Source of the DNA: Aphanothece cf. minutissima CCALA 015
GTDB taxonomy: Bacteria; Cyanobacteriota; Cyanobacteriia; PCC-6307; Cyanobiaceae
Assembly (NCBI GenBank): GCA_003003925.1
Contig: PVWP01000002.1
Location: forward strand, 372,001 to 436,000
Reading direction: 5' to 3'
DNA length: 64,000 nucleotides
In this document: positions 37,130-45,775 of the stretch, piece after piece
Position numbering within the stretch: position 1 is the first letter of the stretch
Layout of the letters: every line of letters starts with the position of its first letter
Position numbers and translations under genes: made by a program
Notes under the pieces: model-generated
What the model was told of the DNA's origin: nothing
What the model saw: only the letters and a program-made list of their open reading frames with translations
Database searches by the model: none

Positions 37130-37816
37130 ATGAACCAAGGATCCGACCAGACCCAGCCGGCCCCTGACGCCTCCGACCCGTACGAGCGGCTGGGCGTCGC
37201 CCCGGATGCCTCCTTCGACACGGTCCAGGAGGCCAAGCTGGCTCGGCTGAAGGAGGCCGGTGACGATCCGATGGTGCGCTCCCGCATCGAGGCGGCCTAC
37301 GACGCCGTGTTGATGGATCGGCTCAAGGAACGCCAGCAGGGTCGGGTCAGCAGTGCCGCCCGCTCCGCCTCCCAGCGGGAACAGGCCTCACCACCGCCGA
37401 GTCGCCCGGCCCTTTCGGCCCTGCCGAGCCTGCCCCAGCTTCCCCCCTCCCGCCTGCCCCGTCCCAGTTTCTCCCTGCCCCGGCTGCAGCCGGCCAGCGG
37501 CCGGGAGCTCTGGTTTCCACTGGCCGCCGACGGCGTCCTTCTCGTGCTGCTGGTGCTGATGCCCGGGGCGGCCCCCGAACTGCTGACGGCCCTGGCCACC
37601 GGCGTCACCCTGCTCAACCTGCAGCGGCGTAACGGCCGCTTCCTGGCCGCGGTGGGCTGGTCCTTCGCCCTCCTCTGCCTGGGCCTGATCCTCGGCGGCC
37701 TGCTGGCCGGTGGGCTGGGTCCCGCCGTGGGCTCGGCCCTGCCGGTCTCCACCCTCCAACTGCAGAGTATCCCCGCCATCCTGCTGCTGCTGCTCGGAGC
37801 CCTCCTGATCGCCTGA
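37130..37816 (+). CDS. CPP1-like J-like-domain membrane protein
   Basis: A 228-residue protein. The N-terminal 65 residues form a J-like helical domain (DPYERLGVAPDASFDTVQEAKLARL) lacking the HPD motif, then a Pro/Ser-rich linker (about 70-120), then three to four membrane helices (ADGVLLVLLVLMPG, FLAAVGWSFALLCLGLILGGLLAG, IPAILLLLLGALLIA). This is the layout of CPP1, the plant chaperone-like protein of protochlorophyllide oxidoreductase, and of its cyanobacterial relatives. A role in pigment enzyme or thylakoid biogenesis is inferred. Its stop lies inside a hairpin shared with hslO. Confidence 0.82.
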   Translation: MNQGSDQTQPAPDASDPYERLGVAPDASFDTVQEAKLARLKEAGDDPMVRSRIEAAYDAVLMDRLKERQQGRVSSAARSASQREQASPPPSRPALSALPSLPQLPPSRLPRPSFSLPRLQPASGRELWFPLAADGVLLVLLVLMPGAAPELLTALATGVTLLNLQRRNGRFLAAVGWSFALLCLGLILGGLLAGGLGPAVGSALPVSTLQLQSIPAILLLLLGALLIA

Positions 37817-37831
37817 GCGCAGCTCAGGCGA
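37809..37831. terminator. Hairpin spanning both stop codons of the CPP1-like gene and hslO
   Basis: A perfect 10-bp stem, tcgcctgagc with gctcaggcga, has a 3-nt gca loop. The left arm contains the TGA of the CPP1-like gene and the right arm contains the TGA of hslO on the other strand. The position suggests a bidirectional terminator, although no T-tract follows. Confidence 0.45.
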
Positions 37832-38741
37832 CAGCGGCCAGCTCGTCGATCAGCTCCTGCAGCTCGGGGGCCTCCACCCGGTAGACCTCACTGCAGAAAT
37901 GGCAGGTGAGTTCCGCCTGGCCGTCCTCGTCCAGCATGGCGCTGAGCTCATCGCGGCCCAGGAGCCGCAGGGCGCTGACGCTGCGGTGACGGCTGCAGGG
38001 GCAGTGGAAACGCACCGCCTGCTCGATCGGCGCCGCCTCGAGGGGCTGGGGATCGAGGTCCGGAAAGATGTCCTCGAACAGGGCGTGGAGCTGGTGGGCA
38101 TTGGCGGCGAGCCGATCACTGAACCCGGTGATCTCCCGGCAGCGCTCCTCCAGCAGGGCCACCAGGGCCGGCTCCCGTGCCGCCTTCGGCAGCACCTGCA
38201 CCAGCACCCCACCCGCGCTGCGCACCCCGGAGCTGTCGATCGTCTCGCCCACGAACAGGGCCGAAGGGGTCTGCTCGGAGTGGAGCAGGTAGGAGGCCAC
38301 GTCCTCGCCGATCCCACCGCTCACCAGCTCCACGGTGCTGCTGAAGGGTTCCCCCTGGCCCCGGTCCCGCACCACGTGCAGGTAGCCGGTGCCGGTGGCG
38401 CGGCGGAAGTCGAAGCGGTGGCCGCCGGCGGCGTCGGGGAGGAGATCGAGCTCCAGGTCCGGCCGGCCCACGTAGCCCCGCACGGTGCCGTCCCGGCCCG
38501 CATCCACCATCAGACCGCGCAGGGGCCCATCGGACTGGATGCGCAGATTCACCCGTCCGTGGGCCACCTTCATCGAGCTGGCCAGGAGCAGCCCCGCGGT
38601 CATGGCGCGTCCCAGCAGGGCGGTGGTGAGAAAGGAGAGCCCGTGGCGATCGCTGGCCATGCGGCTGGCGGCGGTGGTGGTGACCGCCACCATGCGGATG
38701 CCGCCCCCGGCGCCGGTGGCCCGCAGCAGGCTGTCCCCCAT
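37824..38741 (-). CDS. hslO: Hsp33 redox-regulated chaperone
   Basis: A 305-residue holdase that is switched on by oxidation in the cytoplasm. The redox zinc centre is visible near the C-terminus as CPCSRHR and CHFC (CxC and CxxC). Other conserved parts are [39 protein letters not shown] and [21 protein letters not shown]. The start is the ATG at 38741; a TTG immediately upstream (38744) would add one residue. The orphan ABC ATPase gene lies 24 nt upstream on the same strand. Confidence 0.95.
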   Translation of the reverse strand: MGDSLLRATGAGGGIRMVAVTTTAASRMASDRHGLSFLTTALLGRAMTAGLLLASSMKVAHGRVNLRIQSDGPLRGLMVDAGRDGTVRGYVGRPDLELDLLPDAAGGHRFDFRRATGTGYLHVVRDRGQGEPFSSTVELVSGGIGEDVASYLLHSEQTPSALFVGETIDSSGVRSAGGVLVQVLPKAAREPALVALLEERCREITGFSDRLAANAHQLHALFEDIFPDLDPQPLEAAPIEQAVRFHCPCSRHRSVSALRLLGRDELSAMLDEDGQAELTCHFCSEVYRVEAPELQELIDELAAVA

Positions 38742-38765
38742 CAAGCTGTCCCCACCATCAGCCCG

Positions 38766-39419
38766 TCATCGTAAGGAGGCGGATCGGGGGGCCTCCAGGG
38801 GGCCCAGGCTGCCCCCCTCCAGGCGCCAGCCGTGGTCGATGACGCCGCGGAACAGCTCGGGTTCGTGGGTCACCACCAGCAGGGCCCGTTCCCGGGCCAG
38901 CTCCCCCAGCAGCTGCAGCACCTCCTCCCGCACGGTCCAGTCGAGACCGGCGGTGGGTTCATCCAGCAGCAGCACCCGGGCATCGCGCACCAGCTGCACC
39001 GCCAGGGCCAGACGCCGCTGCTGGCCGCCGCTGAGCCGCTCGGGAGCCTGCTGCAGGGAGAGGTGGCCGAGACCCACCTGCTCCAGCACCGCCTCGGCCT
39101 TCTCGGCGGTGAGACGCCGCTGGCCCAGCTTCAGCTCCTGACCCACCGTCAGACCAAGAAAATGGCGTTCCGGGAACTGGAACACCAGCCCGCACAGCCA
39201 GCGGCGCTGGCGGCTGCTGAGGACCTCCCCCTGCCAGAGGATGCGGCCGGCCTCGGCTTCGGCCAGGCCGCAGAGCACCTCCAGCAGGGTGGTTTTGCCG
39301 CTGCCGCTGCGGCCGGCCACCAGGGCCGGGGCACCCACCGCCAGCTGCAGGGACACATCCCGCAGCACCGGCGCCGCCGCCGTGGCCGGGTGGTAGCGCA
39401 GACCGATGACGTCGAGCAT
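38766..39419 (-). CDS. ABC transporter ATP-binding protein, ECF/CbiO-like
   Basis: A 217-residue ATPase with all motifs: Walker A AGRSGSGKTTLL, Q-loop LVFQFPERHFLG, signature LSGGQQRRLALA, Walker B VLLLDEPTAGLD and the switch His in VVTHEPE. The VFQFPE Q-loop context resembles ATPases of ECF vitamin/metal transporters. No membrane partner is nearby; the next gene on this strand is hslO, 24 nt downstream. The frame is open far upstream, but the ATG at 39419 begins the conserved domain (MLDVIGLRY). Confidence 0.85.
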   Translation of the reverse strand: MLDVIGLRYHPATAAAPVLRDVSLQLAVGAPALVAGRSGSGKTTLLEVLCGLAEAEAGRILWQGEVLSSRQRRWLCGLVFQFPERHFLGLTVGQELKLGQRRLTAEKAEAVLEQVGLGHLSLQQAPERLSGGQQRRLALAVQLVRDARVLLLDEPTAGLDWTVREEVLQLLGELARERALLVVTHEPELFRGVIDHGWRLEGGSLGPLEAPRSASLR

Positions 39420-39521
39420 CCCACCAGCATGCCGTCCGCCCCTGCGACCGGGGAGCGCCCGGGCGCCCATGCCCGGGAACGTGTTGGATGGGGAGACACG
39501 CGCGCCGTCTCCCCCCTCCCC

Positions 39522-39968
39522 ATGGATGTCCGATTTCGCGAGGTGGATCCGTTCAACTGCTGGATCTGGCTGCACTTCGCCGACCAGCCCGGCGCAGCCG
39601 AGCGGGGCTACGTCGAGACGGCCTTCGACAGCTGGTTCTTCCTCGGCAAGCTGGGCGGCTTCAACGCCGAGAACCTGCAGACCCACGAGGGGGGGGTGGA
39701 CCTGGGCTGGCTCCCCTACGACACCGAATCCGCCGAACGCTGTCTGCCGGCCCTGATGCACAACATGGGGCCGATGGAGTACCAGGACGACTGGGCCCGC
39801 TGCTGGGTCGACCTGGGCACCAGCGATGCCCTGGCCCTCGATGTGCTGATCAACGCCTTGCGCCAGCTGGACAACGACGTGCTCGAGATCACCGAGCTGG
39901 TGATCGGCGGCCTCAACGAGGACTGGCCGATCGACGAGGAGCCCGAGAGCCCGTTCTCCGGGGACTGA
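39522..39968 (+). CDS. DUF3531 family protein
   Basis: A 148-residue acidic protein matching DUF3531, a family conserved in cyanobacteria and plastids. Visible features are the start MDVRFREVDPFNCWIWL, SWFFLGKLGGFN and the acidic C-terminus. Function unknown. Its TGA overlaps the rsmE ATG by 1 nt (TGATG), so the pair is co-translated; a role near rRNA modification or translation is only a guess. ATG at 39522. Confidence 0.8.
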   Translation: MDVRFREVDPFNCWIWLHFADQPGAAERGYVETAFDSWFFLGKLGGFNAENLQTHEGGVDLGWLPYDTESAERCLPALMHNMGPMEYQDDWARCWVDLGTSDALALDVLINALRQLDNDVLEITELVIGGLNEDWPIDEEPESPFSGD

Positions 39969-40783
39969 TGGGGCGGGAGCTGCGCCGGCTGCTGATATCC
40001 CCGGAGCGGTTCGCCGCCCTGGCGACCGGGGACCCGAGCCAGGCCCGGCTGGCCCTGGAGCCCCAGGAACGCCACTACCTGGAGCGGGTGCTGCGCTATC
40101 GCCCCGGCGATCGCCTGGCCCTGGTGGACGGCGTCGGCGGGCTGTGGACGGCGGTGCTCGACACCGAGCGGGGCCTGCGGCTGGAGCAGGACCCCTGTGC
40201 ACCCCTGCAGCGGCAGGCGTCGGTGGGGCCGCCCCTGGAGCTCGCCTTGGCCGTGCCCCGGCGGGAGGCGGATCTGGTCTGGCGCATGGCCACCGAACTG
40301 GGCGCCGACCGGCTTCAGCCCCTGCTGGCCGAGCGGGCCGCCCCGGGGGAGCGCTGTCCCCTCGAGCGCTGGCAGGGGATCGTGCGGGAGGCCACCGAGC
40401 AGTGCGAGCGGCTGTGGCACCCGGTGCTGGCCGCGCCCCAGCCGGCCGGGGAGTGGCTGGCCCGGCCGACGGCCGGCATCGCCCTGCTGGCCACCACCCG
40501 GCGGGAGGGGCTGCCCCTCTGCAGCCAGCGGCTGCGGGAGCTGGTGGATGGGACGGGCGCGGGAGGGAGCAACGCGGACCCGACGGTCGGAATCCGGCTG
40601 GCGATCGGCCCGGAAGGGGGGTGGAGCCCCCGGGAGGAGGAGCGGGCCGAAGCGGCCGGCTGGCAGCCGGTGAGCCTGGGGCCCACGATCCTGCGCACGG
40701 CCACGGCCGCGGTGGCTGGCCTGGCCCTGCTGGCCGACTGGCGGGCGCTCAGGAGCGCATCATGCCGGCCGCCATCTCCTTGA
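39968..40783 (+). CDS. rsmE: 16S rRNA m3U1498 methyltransferase RsmE
   Basis: A 271-residue SPOUT-class methyltransferase that methylates U1498 of 16S rRNA. An N-terminal PUA-like domain (HYLERVLRYRPGDRLALVDG) precedes the knotted domain with RMATELGADRLQPLLAERA, RWQGIVREATEQCERLW, LAIGPEGGWSPREEE and SLGPTILRTATAAV. These are the classic RsmE SAM-binding signatures. ATG at 39968, overlapping the DUF3531 stop by 1 nt. Its 3' end overlaps the convergent low-complexity gene by 35 nt. Confidence 0.94.
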   Translation: MGRELRRLLISPERFAALATGDPSQARLALEPQERHYLERVLRYRPGDRLALVDGVGGLWTAVLDTERGLRLEQDPCAPLQRQASVGPPLELALAVPRREADLVWRMATELGADRLQPLLAERAAPGERCPLERWQGIVREATEQCERLWHPVLAAPQPAGEWLARPTAGIALLATTRREGLPLCSQRLRELVDGTGAGGSNADPTVGIRLAIGPEGGWSPREEERAEAAGWQPVSLGPTILRTATAAVAGLALLADWRALRSASCRPPSP

Positions 40784-41129
40784 ACACGGCCAGGTTGGCC
40801 CCGGGGGTGCGGCGCTTCATCGGGGTGGCTCCGCCGGCGGTGACGCAGTCGGGGGCGAAGGTGGCCATCGACGGGGCCGGCCGCAGGGCCTCCGCGGCGG
40901 CCAGCTCGGCCGCGATCGCCTCGGCGGTGGTGAGGCCCGAAACGGGCTGGGGGGTGGCCTCCGCAGCCGCTGAAGCGGCGGGGGTCGACGCCGGCTTGGC
41001 CTCGGCCGTCTCGGCAGCGGCCTTCGGGGCGGGCTTGGCCTCGGCCCGGGGGGGCGCCACCACCGCCGGGGGCTGGTTGCCTTCGCCGCCGCCCAGATCG
41101 AGGAAGAACTTGGGTCGCTTGAAGACCAT
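40749..41129 (-). CDS. Low-complexity Ala/Pro-rich protein, unknown
   Basis: A 126-residue protein that is not recognised. Two short distinctive ends, VFKRPKFFLDLG at the N-terminus and MKRRTPGANLAVFKEMAAGM at the C-terminus, flank about 60 residues of Ala/Glu/Pro/Lys/Thr sequence. The ends look conserved and the middle like a flexible spacer; no membrane segment. The ATG at 41129 was chosen over one three codons upstream (41138). It overlaps the end of rsmE by 35 nt tail to tail. Confidence 0.55.
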   Translation of the reverse strand: MVFKRPKFFLDLGGGEGNQPPAVVAPPRAEAKPAPKAAAETAEAKPASTPAASAAAEATPQPVSGLTTAEAIAAELAAAEALRPAPSMATFAPDCVTAGGATPMKRRTPGANLAVFKEMAAGMMRS

Positions 41130-41219
41130 TCGGTGCACCGCCGGATGGAGCGATTATCCGCCGAAGCCGGCGCCCCGCTGCGCCTGGCTTAGATCTGTGC
41201 AACACAACGGGCCCCCGCC

Positions 41220-41981
41220 ATGCTGCCGCTGTCGCCCCAGGACCCCCTGCACTGGCTGGCGGCCCTGGCGATCAACGGGCTGCTGATCGGCCTGGCCCAG
41301 CGGCTGCCCCTGCTCACCCCGGCGGGCTGGGTCCATGCCGGGGTGCTGGGCACCCTGCTGTGGGGAAGCCTGGGCTGGCGTGGCTGGCTGGCGGTGGTGG
41401 TGTATCTCGCCCTGGGCAGCGGCGTGACGAAGCTGGGGTTCCGGCGCAAGCGGGAGCTGGGCCTGGCGGAAGGCCGGGAGGGCCGGCGCGGGCCGGAGAA
41501 CGTCTGGGGCTCCGCCCTGGTGGGGACGGTGCTGGCCCTGCTCGCCTGCCGGGCACCGGCGGCCAGCCAGCCCCTGCTGCTGGCCGGCTTCGCCGCCAGC
41601 TTCGCCGCCAAGCTCGCCGACACCTTCGGCAGCGAGATCGGCAAGCGCTGGGGCCGGCACACCGTGCTGATCACCAGCCTGCGGCCGGTGCCCCCCGGCA
41701 CCGAGGGGGCCATCAGCCTGGAGGGCACCGCCGCCAGCCTGCTGGGGAGCGCCCTGATGACCCTGGCCATGGCAGCCCTGGGGATGATCCGCGGCTGGCC
41801 GCTGGCGGCCCTGGTGGGCGGTGTCGGACTGGTGGCCACCCTGGCCGAGAGCGTGGTGGGCGCCAGCCTGCAGCGTCACTGGCGCTGGCTGACCAACGAG
41901 GTGGTCAACGGGCTCCAGACCCTGCTGGCGGCCCTGCTGGCGATGGCGCTGGTGGCGTGGCTGCTGCCGGCATCGGGCTGA
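41220..41981 (+). CDS. DUF92 membrane protein, VTE6-like phytyl-phosphate kinase
   Basis: A 253-residue protein with about six membrane helices. DUF92 motifs are visible: GWVHAGVLGTLLWGSLGW, AASFAAKLADTFGSEIGKRWG and a CTP-kinase-like stretch, LRPVPPGTEGAISLEGTAAS. The plant member VTE6 phosphorylates phytyl phosphate for tocopherol and phylloquinone synthesis, and cyanobacterial homologues are thought to do the same; the call here rests on family membership. The last 77 nt overlap the convergent sigma factor gene. Confidence 0.85.
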   Translation: MLPLSPQDPLHWLAALAINGLLIGLAQRLPLLTPAGWVHAGVLGTLLWGSLGWRGWLAVVVYLALGSGVTKLGFRRKRELGLAEGREGRRGPENVWGSALVGTVLALLACRAPAASQPLLLAGFAASFAAKLADTFGSEIGKRWGRHTVLITSLRPVPPGTEGAISLEGTAASLLGSALMTLAMAALGMIRGWPLAALVGGVGLVATLAESVVGASLQRHWRWLTNEVVNGLQTLLAALLAMALVAWLLPASG

Positions 41982-42903
41982 GGTCCCCCTGGCGCCAGGC
42001 GAGGGCGGCGCGCCTGAGGCGATCAAGGGCGGCGTCATGACGGCGCTGGGCCTGACGGGCCGGGATCCCCAGCTGCCGGCCCAGCTCCACCCAGGTGCAG
42101 CCCCCATCGAGGCGGCCCACCAGCAGCTGCCGCTCCCGGGGATCGAGATCGGCCAGCTGGCGCCGCAGCCAGAGGCGCTCGGCGCCGCGGGGGTCGCACG
42201 GGGCCTCCAGCGGGTCCTCGGCGACCGGGCCGGTGGGAGCAGCCAGCAGATCCAGCAGGCAGCTGGGCGCCTCAAGCGCGCCGACCCCTGGGCCGAGGGG
42301 CGCATCCAGGCTGCGCACCGCGGCGGTCCGGCGGATCGCCAGGGCCTCCTCGAGCCGGGCCGGATCGCAGGCCAGCCGATCGGCGAGGGCGGCGGGCGAG
42401 AGCGGGTCGAGGCCCTGGCGGCGGCGCCCCTCCTGCAGGGCGAGCACCTGCTGGTGCAGATCCCACAGGGGCCGTGGCGGACGCACCAGGGGCTGGCGGT
42501 CCCGCCGCTCGCGGCGCATCGCCCCCTGGATATACGGCACAGCAAAGCTGCTGAGGCTGACGTTGCGGTCGGGATCGAAAGCCTCGACGGCCTTGATCAG
42601 GCCGAGGCTGCCCACCTGGGCCAGGTCCTCGAAGGCCAGGCCGGCGTCGGCGCCCTGGCGGCCGGCGATCGAGAAGACGAGCGGCAGGTTGTCCTCCACC
42701 AGCAGGTTCCGCCAGCGGAGCCGGGTGGCCGGATCGGTGGCGTCGGCGTAGGCCCTGAGCCGGCGGCGGTTGCGGGTACGGCGATCCACGATCGCCTCGG
42801 GAATCTCCCGGCAGCCGGGACAGAGATCCGGCGCCGGCTGCCGGCGGGTGCTCAGCACCACGGGTGCCGGAGGCGGGGGCGAGGGGGGCGGGGGGCGATC
42901 CAT
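41905..42903 (-). CDS. RNA polymerase sigma factor, sigma-70 family group 3-like
   Basis: A 332-residue sigma factor. Region 2 is clear (NLPLVFSIAGRQG, FEDLAQVGSLGLIKAVEAFD, SSFAVPYIQGAMRRERRD), a region 3-like helix bundle follows, and region 4 contains a helix-turn-helix (ELGRQLGIPARQAQRRHDAALDRL). Region 2 with its short N-terminus resembles SigF-type group 3 factors. The N-terminus is Pro-rich with a CPGC motif at about residue 28, and the C-terminal tail is Pro/Ala-rich. ATG at 42903; a GTG at 42963 would add 20 residues. The 3' end overlaps the DUF92 gene by 77 nt. Confidence 0.85.
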   Translation of the reverse strand: MDRPPPPSPPPPAPVVLSTRRQPAPDLCPGCREIPEAIVDRRTRNRRRLRAYADATDPATRLRWRNLLVEDNLPLVFSIAGRQGADAGLAFEDLAQVGSLGLIKAVEAFDPDRNVSLSSFAVPYIQGAMRRERRDRQPLVRPPRPLWDLHQQVLALQEGRRRQGLDPLSPAALADRLACDPARLEEALAIRRTAAVRSLDAPLGPGVGALEAPSCLLDLLAAPTGPVAEDPLEAPCDPRGAERLWLRRQLADLDPRERQLLVGRLDGGCTWVELGRQLGIPARQAQRRHDAALDRLRRAALAWRQGDLSPMPAAATPPAPSPAGPPAGSGAR

Positions 42904-43044
42904 GGCAGAAGGCACGGGGGTCCGTTTCTTCAGGGTCGCCGTTGGCCCTCGGCGGCGGTTCACCCCACCGAGGGAGTTCCTCTCACCCGAACGGGTGATG
43001 CCGGCGGCACCGGCATGGGGAACAGTGGCCGCTGGAGCGATGCC

Positions 43045-43716
43045 TCAGAAGCCGGCCGTCACGCTGCTGTGGGGATCGAGCCCGGCCCATTCCAGCAGGG
43101 CGCCCCAGCTGCGCAGGCGCCGGTAGAGCTGGCCGTGGCCGTCGCTGTTGAGGTGCAGGCCGTCGCTGCACAGGCACTGCAGCCAGTGGGGATCGGCCAG
43201 CAGGCCATCGAGCAGCGGCAGGAAGGGCACGTCGGCCTCCATGCAGGCCTCCTCCAGCAGGCCCTCATAGCGGCGCACCGTGGCCAGGTCGTACCAGAGC
43301 ATCTCGGCGAAGGGCATGACGACCTCATCCACCGGCGTCAGCCCCAGCACGAACACCGGGGCGATGGACGTCAGCCGGGGCAGCAGCTGCCGCAGGCCGA
43401 ACAGGAACGCGTCGGGGGCCAGCTGGTGGCGGCCGTCGGGCCGCCCCACCCGGGCCGTGTCGTTCAGGCCGATCGACAGCAGGATCCCCTGGGGCCGCTG
43501 GCGGCGCAGTTCACCCCGGCTGGTCACCTCCGCCTCGGCACGGGCCGCCAGCCGCTCCAGCCCATCCCCCCGCACCCCCAGGCCGTAGAGCACCGGGCCC
43601 TGGGGCAGCTCCATCCAGTGCCGCCGCAGGCGCTCGCACCAGCCGCCCTGCTCGGGGTCGCCCCAGCCGTAGACGCCGCTGTCGCCCAGCACCACCAGCT
43701 TCTTCGGCACCGGCAT
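43045..43716 (-). CDS. SGNH/GDSL-type hydrolase
   Basis: A 223-residue esterase-like protein. Block I reads VVLGDSGVYGWGD with the nucleophile Ser in GDS, block III ISIGLNDTAR supplies the oxyanion Asn, and block V DGLHLNSDGH gives the Asp-x-x-His pair. No signal peptide, so probably cytoplasmic. The substrate is unknown. It starts 11 nt after the aminotransferase gene on the same strand and was probably transcribed with it; 141 nt separate its end from the sigma factor start. Confidence 0.83.
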   Translation of the reverse strand: MPVPKKLVVLGDSGVYGWGDPEQGGWCERLRRHWMELPQGPVLYGLGVRGDGLERLAARAEAEVTSRGELRRQRPQGILLSIGLNDTARVGRPDGRHQLAPDAFLFGLRQLLPRLTSIAPVFVLGLTPVDEVVMPFAEMLWYDLATVRRYEGLLEEACMEADVPFLPLLDGLLADPHWLQCLCSDGLHLNSDGHGQLYRRLRSWGALLEWAGLDPHSSVTAGF

Positions 43717-43727
43717 CGGCTGGGCGA

Positions 43728-44906
43728 TCAGAGACTGGCGCCGAAGCGGCGCAGCCGCTCCAGGCCGTCGTCGATCGTGGCCGGGGACGCGGCGCAGGAG
43801 AGGCGAATGCAGCGGTCGTCGCCGAAGGCGGCACCGGGCACCACCGCCAGCCCCACCTCCTCCAGCAGCCGGCCGCAGAGGGTCATCGAATCCAGGCCCC
43901 AGGCGCTGACGTCGGGGAAGGCGTAGAAGGCCCCCTCGGGGGGCAGCAGCTTGAGGCCGCTGATCGCCATCAGGCCGTCACTGAGCCGGGAGCGGCGACG
44001 GCTGAATTCGGCCGCCATCTCGCTGACGCAGTCGCGGGATCCGCTCACGGCCGCCAGGGCGCCGAACTGGGCGAAGCTGCAGACATTGCTGGTGCTCTGG
44101 CTCTGCAGGGCGCTGGCGGCGGCCACCACGTGGCGGGCGCCCGCCAGCCAGCCGATGCGCCAGCCGGTCATCGCCCAGCCCTTGGCGAAGCCGTTGACGA
44201 TGAAGATCCTCTCAGCGATGTCGGGTGCCACCGCCGCCAGGCTGTGGTGCACGTGGCCGGGGGAGAGCAGCAGCTCGTAGATCTCGTCGCAGACCACCGC
44301 CACGGCGGGATGGCGGCGCAGGACGGCGGCGATCCCCTCCAGCTCGGCGCGGCTGAGCACCATGCCGGTGGGATTGGAGGGGCTGTTGAGCACCAGCAGC
44401 CGGCTGGCCGGGGTGATCGCCGCCTCCAGCTGCTCGGGGCTGAAGCGGAACCCGCCGCTGGCATCGGTGATCAGGCAGCGCACGCTGGCGCCGGCCAGGT
44501 GGGCCATCTCCGGGTAGCTGAGCCAGTACGGGGCCGGCAGCAGCACCTCGTCGCCGGGGTCGAGCAGGACCTGGAAGAGGTTGTAGAGGGCCTGCTTGCC
44601 GCCGTTGGTCACCAGCACCTGGTCGGGGCGGGTGGGAACGCCGTTCTCCTGGCTGAGCTTGGCGGCGATCGCCTGGCGCAGCTCCGGTTCGCCGGCCACG
44701 GGCCCGTAGCGGGTATGGCCGGCCTCCAGGGCCTCGGCGGCCGCCTGGCGGATGAAGGCGGGGGTGTCGAAGTCGGGCTCCCCGGCGCTGAGGCTGCAGA
44801 TGTCCTTGCCCTCGCCGCGCAGCTCGCGGGCCTTGGCGGTGATGGCGAGGGTGAGCGATGGCTGCAACGCCTGCGCCCGGGCGGAGAGCGTCAACGGGGC
44901 CGGCAT
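43728..44906 (-). CDS. Pyridoxal-phosphate aminotransferase, aspartate aminotransferase type
   Basis: A 392-residue class I aminotransferase. Features in order: SAGEPDFDTPAFIRQAA, TNGGKQALYNLFQVLLDPGDEVL, NSPSNPTGMV, DEIYELL and the PLP lysine in FAKGWAMTGWRIGW, with the substrate Arg in CIRLSCAAS. This fits the cyanobacterial aspartate (or prephenate) aminotransferase group Ib; which substrate is used cannot be told. The ATG at 44906 (MPAPLTLSARAQAL) was chosen over one at 44951. The UDG gene begins 65 nt away, divergent. Confidence 0.9.
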   Translation of the reverse strand: MPAPLTLSARAQALQPSLTLAITAKARELRGEGKDICSLSAGEPDFDTPAFIRQAAAEALEAGHTRYGPVAGEPELRQAIAAKLSQENGVPTRPDQVLVTNGGKQALYNLFQVLLDPGDEVLLPAPYWLSYPEMAHLAGASVRCLITDASGGFRFSPEQLEAAITPASRLLVLNSPSNPTGMVLSRAELEGIAAVLRRHPAVAVVCDEIYELLLSPGHVHHSLAAVAPDIAERIFIVNGFAKGWAMTGWRIGWLAGARHVVAAASALQSQSTSNVCSFAQFGALAAVSGSRDCVSEMAAEFSRRRSRLSDGLMAISGLKLLPPEGAFYAFPDVSAWGLDSMTLCGRLLEEVGLAVVPGAAFGDDRCIRLSCAASPATIDDGLERLRRFGASL

Positions 44907-44971
44907 GGCAGCGCGCGCCGTCTGGAGGGCGCGATTCGGCAATCCGGCCATCTTGCCCTACGCCCGCGACC

Positions 44972-45745
44972 ATGGCGAACAATGGGGCGATGGCTCCCGA
45001 TCACCTGCAACCTTCTCCCCGGCAACCCTCTCCCCTGCAGCCGTCCCTTCTGGGTGAGGACCCCGCCACCGCGGAACCTGCCGCCAGGGAGCCCACCGCC
45101 ACGGAGGCCACCGCCACGGTGCACACCGCCGGGGTGATCGACGCACCCGCTGGGCCACCCGATCTGGCGGCTTTGGAGCGGGACTGCCGCGAGTGCCGCC
45201 GTTGCGGCCTGGCGGAGGGCCGCCGGACGGTGGTGGTGAGCCGCGGCGATCCGGCGGCCCGGCTGATGGTGATCGGCGAGGGGCCGGGTGCCCAGGAGGA
45301 CGCCAGCGGCCGGCCGTTCGTGGGTCGGGCCGGCCAGCTGCTTGACCAGATGCTGGCCAGCGTGGGGCTGGACAGCGAGCGCGACGCCTACGTCTGCAAC
45401 GTGGTGAAGTGCCGTCCGCCGGACAACCGCCGGCCCACGCCCCAGGAGATCGCCGCCTGCGCCCCCTGGCTGGCCGCCCAGATCGCCGCCGTCGATCCCG
45501 CCGTGGTGCTGCTGGCCGGCGCCACCGCCCTGGAGGGGGTGCTGGGAATCAAGGGGGGGATCACCCGGCTGCGGGGCCGCTGGCACCCCTGGCAGGGCCG
45601 CTGGGTGATGCCCGTGTTCCATCCCTCCTACCTGCTGCGCAATCCCTCGCGCGAAAAGGGCTCCCCCAAGTGGCTCACCTGGCAGGACCTGCAGGAGGTG
45701 CGGCGTCGCCTGGAGGAGGACCGACCGCCGACACCCTCTTTGTGA
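44972..45745 (+). CDS. Family 4 uracil-DNA glycosylase, iron-sulfur type
   Basis: A 257-residue base-excision repair enzyme. After a non-conserved Pro/Thr-rich N-terminus of about 60 residues come the [4Fe-4S] cysteines (CRECRRC, Cys72-Cys78, and later NVVKCRPPDN to AACAPW), motif A GEGPGAQEDASGRPFVG and motif B PVFHPSYLLRN. It removes uracil arising from cytosine deamination, useful in a GC-rich genome. ATG at 44972; another at 44990 is possible. ispG follows on the same strand. Confidence 0.92.
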   Translation: MANNGAMAPDHLQPSPRQPSPLQPSLLGEDPATAEPAAREPTATEATATVHTAGVIDAPAGPPDLAALERDCRECRRCGLAEGRRTVVVSRGDPAARLMVIGEGPGAQEDASGRPFVGRAGQLLDQMLASVGLDSERDAYVCNVVKCRPPDNRRPTPQEIAACAPWLAAQIAAVDPAVVLLAGATALEGVLGIKGGITRLRGRWHPWQGRWVMPVFHPSYLLRNPSREKGSPKWLTWQDLQEVRRRLEEDRPPTPSL

Positions 45746-45775
45746 CAGGCTTTGGCCATCACCGGCCCACGCGAG

